A stretch of DNA of 9,150 nt, from the NCBI GenBank assembly GCA_005792805.1, contig SXQV01000095.1, forward strand, positions 1-9,150, in the 5' to 3' direction. Made by a program: the position numbers and the translations under genes. Under the pieces are notes generated by a model that worked only from the letters and a program-made list of their open reading frames with translations, did not search any database and was not told the origin of the DNA. Source of the DNA: Methylococcaceae bacterium. Lineage in GTDB: Bacteria > Pseudomonadota > Gammaproteobacteria > Methylococcales > Methylococcaceae. Below are positions 1-5,131 of the stretch, piece by piece. Each line of letters begins with the position of its first letter. The stretch's first letter is position 1.

Positions 1-700
1 CAGCCTGTTCAAAACGGCCAGCCCTTCTGGCTTGTGCTCCAGTGAAAGCCCCACGCTCATGACCAAAGAGCTCAGACTCCAAAAGATCTCGCGGTATGGC
101 CGCCATATTCAACGCAATAAAGGGCTCTGTTGCACGCGGACTATGCCGGTGCAAGGCCTTGGCCACGAGTTCCTTGCCGGTGCCAGATTCACCGTTGATC
201 AACACGGTGATGTGCGAGCGCGCCAGACGCGCAATAGCCCTGAACACCTCTTGCATGGTAGGTGCAGCACCAATGATTTCCGGCGTCGCCTCGGGCAAGG
301 GGTTAGGCTCACGCGCCAGCCGCAGATTACGGGCTTGAGCGCACGCACGCTGCACGCGATCCACCGCCTCATCAACATCGAAGGGTTTGGGCAGGTACTC
401 GAAAGCACCACCATGAAAAGCGGACACCGCACTCTCGAGATCGGAATGGGCTGTCATAATGATGACCGGCAAATCAGGATGCCGATCCTGCAATCGCTTC
501 AGCAAAGCCAAACCATCCATACCGGGCATTCGGATATCAGTAATGATAGCCTCGGGCAATGCCTGCCCAAGGCTTTCCAGCAACCCAGTTGCGCTGGAGA
601 AACTGCGCGTCCCGATACCCGCCTTTTGCAAAGCCTTCTCAAGCACCCAGCGGATTGATCGATCATCATCGACGATCCATACCTGATCTGCTTTAGTCAT
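1..700 (-). CDS. ntrC: Nitrogen regulation response regulator NtrC (GlnG), C-terminal part beyond the window
   Basis: Response regulator and sigma54 enhancer-binding activator of the nitrogen-limitation response; its kinase partner is NtrB. About 233 N-terminal residues are visible. The receiver domain (about 1-120) starts with an acidic pocket (VDDDRS) and has the phospho-acceptor Asp at residue 55 within ITDIRMPGMDG; the conserved Thr lies in IIMTAHSD and the Lys in YLPKPFD. The AAA+ domain follows, with Walker A GESGTGKE at residues 170-177 and the sigma54-contacting loop in ELFGHERGAFTGA near the window edge. The rest of the AAA+ domain and the Fis-type DNA-binding helix-turn-helix lie outside. 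The start ATG (698-700) is inside the end of ntrB: the overlap ATGACTAA is 8 bp, which implies translational coupling. Family and NtrC subtype are assigned by close resemblance to the enterobacterial protein and by the adjacent NtrB. No frameshift or stop is seen. Confidence 0.96.
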   Translation of the reverse strand, partial: MTKADQVWIVDDDRSIRWVLEKALQKAGIGTRSFSSATGLLESLGQALPEAIITDIRMPGMDGLALLKRLQDRHPDLPVIIMTAHSDLESAVSAFHGGAFEYLPKPFDVDEAVDRVQRACAQARNLRLAREPNPLPEATPEIIGAAPTMQEVFRAIARLARSHITVLINGESGTGKELVAKALHRHSPRATEPFIALNMAAIPRDLLESELFGHERGAFTGAQARRAGRFEQA

Positions 701-1772
701 GATCCCTCTCCAGCGGCAAAAAGATTGAAAAAACCGTATGGCGCGGCTCGCTTCCACATTCGATCAGCCCGCCATGCTGGTTGATTAGCGATTGGGCTAT
801 CGAAAGCCCCAGCCCCGTACCCTCCGCCCGGCCGGTGACCATCGGATAAAAGATCTGCCCCATAAGCTCAGCCGGTATGCCGGGACCGTCATCCTCGACA
901 TCAATCTTGACCACCAGGCGATTACGCTTATTCCCTATGGTCACCTGCCGATGAATGCGGGTACGGATCAGGATGCGGCCCCTCATACCCAGAGCCTGCG
1001 CGGCATTCCTAACGATATTGAGGATGGCTTGTATCAAGAGATCGCCATCTCCATTCACGAGGGGAATACTCGGATCGTAGTCGCGCTCAATGAGCACACC
1101 CACCGGCACTTCAACCTGAACCAGCTGCCGCACACGCTCAAGTACCCTGTGAATATTGATGGGTTCCAATAAGAGCGGTTTGTTCGGGCCCAGCATACGA
1201 TCGACCAGTAACTGCAGGCGATCCGACTCGTCCATGATGATCTGTGTGTACTCACGCAACTCCTCGCTGGCCAGTTCGCGCTGGAGCAGTTGTGCGGAAC
1301 CCCGAATACCACCCAACGGGTTCTTGATTTCATGAGCAAGACCCCGCAGCAGCATACGTGCGGCATTCTGCTGAGCGAGAATTTGCTCCTCCATGGAAAT
1401 TCGCAGATGCCGATCAACCTGCTCTATCTGTATCAGCACCGCCTCTGCGCTTTCTTTTTCCTTTTCCAGAATCGGTACGATGGTCAGATTGACCGTGATG
1501 GGGTGCGAGGGAGACCCCAACATCAGGTTACGCCTGGTTAGCGTCTCGCCTTGCGTGAGTGCTCGCTTGAAATCCGGCTCCATGCGGCGATCACAGGGGC
1601 CGAACACGTCTTTTGCCCTTGCCCCCATCACTTGCCTGGCGCTGACAGCAAACAGCATCTCCCCCGCTAAATTGATATAAATCAAACGACAGGCAGGGTC
1701 GAACAGCAAAACCGCATCAGTGAGATGGTCGAGGATTCGCGGGCTAATTGAAGCGGCATCTTGGTAATTCAT
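693..1772 (-). CDS. ntrB: Nitrogen regulation sensor histidine kinase NtrB (GlnL)
   Basis: Cytoplasmic histidine kinase/phosphatase that controls NtrC and is itself normally governed by PII proteins. With the chosen start it has 359 residues, close to the family's usual length. A PAS-like sensor domain occupies about 8-115, with no membrane segment. The H-box RGLAHEIKNPLGG carries the phosphorylated His at 147. The ATPase domain has an N-box (LNIVRNAAQAL, about 251-261), a G1 box DDGPGIP (294-300), FYPMV (308-312) and a G2 box GTGLGLS (318-324). The reading frame is open for 32 more codons upstream, to an ATG at 1868, but that extension lies partly in a hairpin and does not resemble the family, whereas MNYQDAASISPRILDHL matches the usual NtrB N-terminus. 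No good Shine-Dalgarno is seen before 1772. The 3' end overlaps ntrC by 8 bp. glnA, often found directly upstream of ntrBC, is not here; an hvf operon takes that place. Confidence 0.95.
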   Translation of the reverse strand: MNYQDAASISPRILDHLTDAVLLFDPACRLIYINLAGEMLFAVSARQVMGARAKDVFGPCDRRMEPDFKRALTQGETLTRRNLMLGSPSHPITVNLTIVPILEKEKESAEAVLIQIEQVDRHLRISMEEQILAQQNAARMLLRGLAHEIKNPLGGIRGSAQLLQRELASEELREYTQIIMDESDRLQLLVDRMLGPNKPLLLEPINIHRVLERVRQLVQVEVPVGVLIERDYDPSIPLVNGDGDLLIQAILNIVRNAAQALGMRGRILIRTRIHRQVTIGNKRNRLVVKIDVEDDGPGIPAELMGQIFYPMVTGRAEGTGLGLSIAQSLINQHGGLIECGSEPRHTVFSIFLPLERDHD

Positions 1773-1861
1773 GACACATACCAAGCAATTTAGGGGCCAG
1801 ACAGGTACGCTGAAGCGAATGGATGCAGCGAACTGATCGAGATACGCATCGCTCGAACACC

Positions 1862-1876
1862 GCCCCATAATGGGGC
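1862..1876 (-). repeat. Second GCCCC/GGGGC hairpin, between the hvf terminator and ntrB
   Basis: Perfect 5-bp inverted repeat with a 5-nt AT-rich loop; in minus-strand reading it is GCCCCATTATGGGGC. It has the same arms and loop length as the terminator stem at 1896-1910, 19 bp away, but no T run follows it on either strand. It lies about 90 bp upstream of the ntrB start. It could be a second RNA hairpin in read-through transcripts, a decayed terminator copy, or a protein site. The function is not known. Confidence 0.5.
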
Positions 1877-1888
1877 ATATGAAGACAT

Positions 1889-1910
1889 AAAAAAAGCCCC
1901 ATTACGGGGC
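1889..1910 (-). terminator. Rho-independent terminator of the hvfABC operon
   Basis: Read on the minus strand, a GCCCC-GTAAT-GGGGC hairpin (1896-1910) is followed directly by seven T residues (complement of the A run 1889-1895). It begins 24 bp after the hvfC stop codon, as expected for the end of that operon, and separates it from ntrB. The stem is short but all GC, so termination may be partial. Confidence 0.8.
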
Positions 1911-1934
1911 GGCATCAAGGAGGTTCCCCCCTGC

Positions 1935-2699
1935 TCAGCCACACAGCCCGATCACCCCTTTCTGGTGAAGACGCTTTATCAAATTCACCCCAAACTCCAA
2001 CACCCGGCCTGGCTCCGGATGCTGCAATTCCTCCGCAATCATCGATAACTGCTCGCGAACCGTTCGCTCGGGCGACTGGCCCACGAACTGAAGGAGCCGA
2101 TAGGAAACCTGATTCAACTCCATAAACCGAACCAGATCCTCCCGATTTCGGTAAACCACCAGAAAAGTCGGCATCTCGCCAGCGAATGAGGGTTGAAAAT
2201 CCGGGCCGATGTGATGAACCGGGAATTGGTAGGCCAGGGGCCAAGCTAATGGCGATAGAGTGGCGGAGACGTCCAATAGCCTTGGCATTAAATCATCGCG
2301 CTCCTGGGAAGACTCCGCTTCAGAGACAGCCAGAGCCAACTCAACCCATTCGTAATGGGCCAATTCCAGGAGATATGGCGGGTCGATCAACTCCGCTTGC
2401 CGCTCATTCGAAAGGTATTCGAGAAATTCCTGAGCTATCTCGATAAACAACGGCGTCCCGCAGCGATGCCGGCGATAGAAATCGCGGATCAACAAACGCC
2501 AGTCCTCTTCACTCAGAAGACTTCTCAGCACCGGAAAAGCCGTGGCAATAAAGTTATCAATGTTATTAAAGAAAAGATCCCGATAAGCCATCATTCGCTC
2601 ATCAGACACACCTTCCGGCCTCGGAGAGTGTTCCGGATCACGGATATAGGCGGCAAAGGCCGCTTGGGTGCGCTGGAAGTCAGGCAAGACTTCAGCCAT
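1935..2699 (-). CDS. hvfC: HvfC-family RiPP maturation partner protein (DUF2063)
   Basis: 254-residue soluble protein of the DUF2063 family. The N-terminal part (about 5-95) has the typical opening of the family: a FQRTQAAFAAYIRDPEH stretch, then MMAYRDLFFNNIDNFIATAFPVLRSLL. This domain was once annotated as putative DNA-binding. In HvfB/HvfC and bufferin systems the protein is instead the partner of the DUF692 iron enzyme and is thought to present the precursor peptide. The rest is a less conserved C-terminal domain with acidic and aromatic residues. There is no signal peptide or membrane segment, so it is cytoplasmic. Its ATG lies in the end of hvfB with an 8-bp overlap (ATGGCTGA), suggesting coupled translation and a stoichiometric complex. 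It is the last gene of the operon; an intrinsic terminator follows 24 bp downstream. The family call is firm; the role is taken from characterised relatives. Confidence 0.88.
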   Translation of the reverse strand: MAEVLPDFQRTQAAFAAYIRDPEHSPRPEGVSDERMMAYRDLFFNNIDNFIATAFPVLRSLLSEEDWRLLIRDFYRRHRCGTPLFIEIAQEFLEYLSNERQAELIDPPYLLELAHYEWVELALAVSEAESSQERDDLMPRLLDVSATLSPLAWPLAYQFPVHHIGPDFQPSFAGEMPTFLVVYRNREDLVRFMELNQVSYRLLQFVGQSPERTVREQLSMIAEELQHPEPGRVLEFGVNLIKRLHQKGVIGLCG

Positions 2700-3543
2700 A
2701 ACATCGCGCCAATGGAGCGTGGGCTAGCTGCAGCCTCCGTATCTCGCCGATTTCCGCCAGTAACTCCGGTAGCGGCGGCAGATTGAAATCCCGCTCCAGG
2801 AGGGTCGGAACAACGCCAAAAAGAGAATAAACCCGATCAAGCAGGTGCCAGACGGGACCGATAACCGCCGCCCCGTGGGTATCGATCAGAAAATCCTCAG
2901 CCTCTACATAATGTCCAGCTACGTGGAGGCCTGCAATCCTCTCTGACGGCATCGCATCAAGGAACGAGGCGGCATCGTAACCATGATTGATGCTGTTGAC
3001 GTAAACATTGTTTACATCAAGCAACAAATCACAGTCGGCCTCTTCGAGCACGGCCAACAAGAAATCACGTTCACTCAACACTTTTCCGGGTGCCGCGTAA
3101 TACGAAATGTTCTCAATGGCAATGCGCCGTTCGAGTATCGCCTGAGTTCGGCGAATACGCTCAGCAACGTAATAAACAGCCTCCTCGGTAAAAGGGATCG
3201 GCATGAGGTCATAGAGATGTCCCTCATCCGTACAGTAACTGAGGTGTTCACTGTAGGCGCGAATTTGATGGTTATCCAGGAACGTCTTCAGTTCCTTTAG
3301 AAACTCCTCATCCAGTGGAGCGGGACCACCCAGGGAGAGAGAGAGACCGTGGCAGGTAAAGGGACGGGACTCCGTTAGTGCACGAAACTGCTTGCCCAAC
3401 CGGCCACCCACACGCATCCAGTTTTCCGGAGCGACCTCATAGAAATCAACTTGCGGCGGGTTTAGCTCAGTAAGCGGGCCCAATAAGGCCCGCCTCAGTC
3501 CTAACCCAGCGTTTTCAACCGTCAACCTGTCCGATGCCGGCAT
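2692..3543 (-). CDS. hvfB: HvfB-family MNIO (DUF692) peptide maturase, multinuclear non-heme iron oxidase
   Basis: 283-residue DUF692 protein with a TIM-barrel fold. The family (MbnB, HvfB, BufB, TglH) uses two or three iron ions and oxygen to modify Cys residues of a precursor peptide; HvfB makes oxazolone/thioamide pairs. Visible family signatures, in order: AGLGLRRALL (12-21), DFYEVAPENWM (33-43), CHGLSLSLGG with His65, YSEHLSYC with Glu99 and His100, IENISYY with Glu144, LLLDVNNVYVNSINHGY (173-189) with Asp176 and His187, LHVAGH with His207 and His211, IDTHGAAV with Asp221 and His223, and LLERD with Glu250. These His/Asp/Glu residues are the expected metal ligands, so the enzyme looks intact. 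There is no signal peptide. The start is the first ATG, with no clear Shine-Dalgarno; it follows hvfA by 23 bp. A bufferin-type BufB is the alternative subfamily; the EGKC motifs in the adjacent precursor favour HvfB. Confidence 0.93.
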   Translation of the reverse strand: MPASDRLTVENAGLGLRRALLGPLTELNPPQVDFYEVAPENWMRVGGRLGKQFRALTESRPFTCHGLSLSLGGPAPLDEEFLKELKTFLDNHQIRAYSEHLSYCTDEGHLYDLMPIPFTEEAVYYVAERIRRTQAILERRIAIENISYYAAPGKVLSERDFLLAVLEEADCDLLLDVNNVYVNSINHGYDAASFLDAMPSERIAGLHVAGHYVEAEDFLIDTHGAAVIGPVWHLLDRVYSLFGVVPTLLERDFNLPPLPELLAEIGEIRRLQLAHAPLARCYG

Positions 3544-3566
3544 AAATCTGGGCTATGGCCCGTTAC

Positions 3567-3896
3567 TTACTTCGGCGTTGCTGACGGTGTGGCGGGTTGG
3601 CCCATATTCATCCCAGCCGCGCACTTCCCTTCCATGGCCTTGGTTTCCTGCTCTGGCGTCTTCTTGGACTGATCCTTCATCGCGCCACAGTTCATTTCAG
3701 GACTTTGCGTCTTCTGGCCACCGCACTTACCTTCGCCGCAGACCATTTCTTTCGTTTCCTTGCCCGCCTCAGCCAATTGAACATAACCGGACGCCAGATC
3801 CTTCGCAGCGAAGGGATTTTCATTCGCTCCAGCGACTCCCGCCAGGGAACTTGCGACCGCCGCACCAAGGACAGTGGAAAATTTATTCTTGCTCAT
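3567..3896 (-). CDS. hvfA: HvfA-like secreted precursor peptide with EGKC motifs (RiPP metallophore precursor)
   Basis: 109-residue small exported protein, first gene of the hvf operon. Residues 1-24 form a signal peptide: basic start MSKNK, hydrophobic core TVLGAAVASSLAGV, and an A-G-A cleavage site before NENPFAAKDL. A short linker (FAAKDLASGYVQLAE) resembles that of HvfA proteins. The core is Lys/Glu/Gln-rich and holds four Cys at 53, 58, 70 and 92, in the contexts VCGEGKCGG, EMNCGAMK and MEGKCAAGMNMG. EGKCG is the motif that HvfB enzymes convert to a copper-binding oxazolone/thioamide. Two EGKC copies occur, plus two variants. The start at 3896 has GAGG 10-13 bases upstream (GAGGTTCACCACATA-ATG); an in-frame ATG at 4004 would put 36 residues before the signal peptide and is unlikely. 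There are no other Cys, as expected if the four are modified. Metal, modification and final localisation are inferred from relatives. Confidence 0.87.
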   Translation of the reverse strand: MSKNKFSTVLGAAVASSLAGVAGANENPFAAKDLASGYVQLAEAGKETKEMVCGEGKCGGQKTQSPEMNCGAMKDQSKKTPEQETKAMEGKCAAGMNMGQPATPSATPK

Positions 3897-3974
3897 TATG
3901 TGGTGAACCTCGATAGTTGTTGAACGATAGCGAAATTTCAGAGGGCTATAGTTTAAGAGGGAAGAGTTGGACCC

Positions 3975-4004
3975 ACCATAGATCCGTTGACCTAACCTTT
4001 TCAA
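3975..4004 (-). promoter_or_regulatory. Candidate sigma70 promoter of hvfABC
   Basis: In minus-strand reading the -35 is TTGAAA (complement of 3999-4004) and the -10 is TATGGT (complement of 3975-3980), with an 18-bp spacer. This gives 5/6 and 4/6 matches to consensus and a 5' leader of about 70 nt before the hvfA ATG. Some hvf/buf operons are driven by ECF sigma factors; no ECF gene is seen here. Confidence 0.4.
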
Positions 4005-4008
4005 CCTA

Positions 4009-4028
4009 CCGGCCAGCCCTTTGGCCGG
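4009..4028. repeat. Inverted repeat CCGGCCA-N6-TGGCCGG upstream of the hvfA promoter
   Basis: Perfect 7-bp arms (4009-4015 and 4022-4028) around a 6-nt spacer. It sits 4 bp upstream of the candidate -35 box of hvfA, a position typical for an activator site. No T run follows on either strand, so it does not read as a terminator. The binding protein is unknown. Confidence 0.5.
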
Positions 4029-4239
4029 CGGCCATTCTCACACACTGCTGTCTGTTCCGCACTTTTTGCCAGTTGCGGCACTCTTGGCCGATAACACATA
4101 CCCTAGGGATTTGCTCGGACAAAGCGAATGTAAATCCGTTCAATTCAGACAGCATACAAGGAGGGGCATGGAAAGGACTTGCAGCTTAAGCTATCCTCTC
4201 CGGGCATTGCACCCGATCAACACGCTCCAAGGAGTCTCC

Positions 4240-4428
4240 ATGTTTTGTCGTCATTGTGGAAGCGAACTGAAGGACAAGGCCGTAGTCTGTAGCCGCTGCG
4301 GGGCCGCCGTTGTGGAGGGAGGTGAAATCCTCGCCGCTACCACCCCGAAATGGAGCTGGTTCACCATGGTCATCACGATTGGCATCCTCTTTGTGCTACT
4401 GCTGATCGCGATCATCGCCGGTCTTTGA
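4240..4428 (+). CDS. Small zinc-ribbon protein with a C-terminal membrane helix
   Basis: 62-residue protein of unknown function. The N-terminus MFCRHCGSELKD...VCSRCGA is a zinc ribbon: CxxC at residues 3-6 and CxxC at 17-20 would bind one zinc. A short Ala/Thr/Pro linker leads to one hydrophobic helix at about 42-61 (FTMVITIGILFVLLLIAIIA) that ends the protein, so the ribbon probably faces the cytoplasm and the tail anchors it in the inner membrane. The chosen ATG has AAGGAG five bases upstream and begins as zinc-ribbon proteins usually do. An in-frame ATG at 4168, also behind a strong AAGGAGGGG, would add 24 residues with no family resemblance and is the alternative. It is divergent from hvfA and convergent with orn. 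No specific partner can be named. Confidence 0.75.
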   Translation: MFCRHCGSELKDKAVVCSRCGAAVVEGGEILAATTPKWSWFTMVITIGILFVLLLIAIIAGL

Positions 4429-4429
4429 A

Positions 4430-4456
4430 CGTTCCCTAATGCCTCGGGGGGAAACG
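4430..4456. terminator. Weak hairpin between convergent zinc-ribbon and orn genes
   Basis: CGTTCCC (4430-4436) can pair with GGGAAACG (4449-4456), with one bulged A, in the 46-bp gap between the two convergent stop codons. No T run follows on either strand, so it is at best a weak or factor-aided terminator. Confidence 0.25.
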
Positions 4457-4474
4457 GCGAATCAGACAAGACAA

Positions 4475-5020
4475 TCAAATCTTCAGCACGGTTTCCCGGT
4501 AATACTTCAATTCGTCAATCGACTCGTGGACATCATCCAGCGCCCGGTGTTTGCTAACCTTTTTGAAGCCATCGGCCAAATGGGGTGCCCAGCGCAGGGT
4601 CAATTCTTTTAGGGTGGAGACATCAAGATTACGGTAATGAAAGAACGCTTCCAGCCTGGGCATACCACTTGCCATGAAACGCCGATCTTGGCAGATACTG
4701 TTGCCACACATCGGTGATGCGCCTGCGGGCAGCCACTGAATCAGAAAATCCAGTGTCAACTGCTCTGCGCCAGCCTCGCTCAGGGAACTCTCCCTGACGC
4801 GGGCTATCAGACCGGATTCGCTGTGATGCTTCTGATTCCACTCATCCATGGCCGTGAGCGTTTGATCAGTCTGGAAAACAGCGAGGACGGGGCCCTCGGC
4901 AAGAACATTTAAGTCCTTGTCCGTTACCACCGTGGCGATCTCGATGATTCTGTCATTGAGGGGATCAAGCCCGATCATTTCGAGGTCGATCCAAACGAGA
5001 TTCTGCGGATTCTGCAACAT
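4475..5020 (-). CDS. orn: Oligoribonuclease Orn
   Basis: 3'-5' exoribonuclease that degrades two- to five-nucleotide RNAs, in particular dinucleotides such as pGpG from cyclic-di-GMP breakdown; cytoplasmic and dimeric. At 181 residues it has the usual length. All catalytic positions of the DEDDh fold are visible: Asp12 and Glu14 in VWIDLEMIGLD, Asp112 in CQDRRF, Tyr129 in FHYRNLDVSTLKEL, His158 in KHRALDD and Asp163. The start ATG at 5018-5020 matches the family N-terminus (MLQNPQNLVWIDLEMTGL-type). No clear Shine-Dalgarno is present (CTCTATCTATATC precedes the ATG). It is divergent from the M48 peptidase gene, with 111 bp between them. Clustering of orn with an M48 gene and rsgA is, to my knowledge, common in beta- and gammaproteobacteria. 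Confidence 0.98.
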   Translation of the reverse strand: MLQNPQNLVWIDLEMIGLDPLNDRIIEIATVVTDKDLNVLAEGPVLAVFQTDQTLTAMDEWNQKHHSESGLIARVRESSLSEAGAEQLTLDFLIQWLPAGASPMCGNSICQDRRFMASGMPRLEAFFHYRNLDVSTLKELTLRWAPHLADGFKKVSKHRALDDVHESIDELKYYRETVLKI

Positions 5021-5104
5021 GATATAGATAGAGTTTGAGCGGGTGTCTTGTAGGAAAAAGCGGCCTTAGTCCAGGACAAACCCACTGTGCGAATAACCAC
5101 GTTA

Positions 5105-5117
5105 GGCATCTGATGCC
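5105..5117. repeat. Palindrome GGCATC-T-GATGCC upstream of the M48 gene
   Basis: Perfect 6-bp arms around one base, 14 bp before the start codon of the M48 peptidase gene in the orn/M48 divergent gap. It could be an operator or an RNA hairpin in the 5' leader. There is no evidence to choose between them. Confidence 0.35.
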
Positions 5118-5131
5118 GGGAAAAATGACTA

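Larger units (their letters stand above)
3897..4239. other. Divergent intergenic region between hvfA and the zinc-ribbon gene
   Basis: 343 bp without a convincing gene. It holds the candidate hvfA promoter (3975-4004, minus strand), a perfect 7-bp inverted repeat just upstream of it (4009-4028), a 10-bp palindrome AGCTTAAGCT (4183-4192), and two purine-rich ribosome-binding sites on the plus strand (4159-4166 and 4229-4234). Short frames crossing it have no recognisable protein content. No convincing sigma70 promoter was found on the plus strand. Confidence 0.6.

Noticed and set aside
32..658. Long plus-strand open frame opposite ntrC
   Set aside because: It is antisense to a clear NtrC coding sequence and its translation has no recognisable domain.
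1773..1868. N-terminal extension of ntrB to an ATG at 1868
   Set aside because: The 32 extra residues have no NtrB character and begin inside a hairpin; the ATG at 1772 matches the family N-terminus.
2355..2786. Plus-strand open frame opposite hvfB/hvfC
   Set aside because: Antisense shadow of well-supported genes; low-complexity translation without motifs.
3897..4004. N-terminal extension of hvfA to an ATG at 4004
   Set aside because: It would put 36 residues before a clear signal peptide and would overlap the candidate -35 box; the ATG at 3896 has a ribosome-binding site.
4169..4183. Sigma54-like sequence TGGAAAGGACTTGCA upstream of the zinc-ribbon gene
   Set aside because: The gap between GG and GC is 9 bp, not the required 10, and the CAC part is missing; it is also inside the stretch read by the alternative start.
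4021..4239. Upstream part of the long open frame that contains the zinc-ribbon gene
   Set aside because: The first start at 4021 has no ribosome-binding site, and the sequence before the ribbon has no family resemblance.
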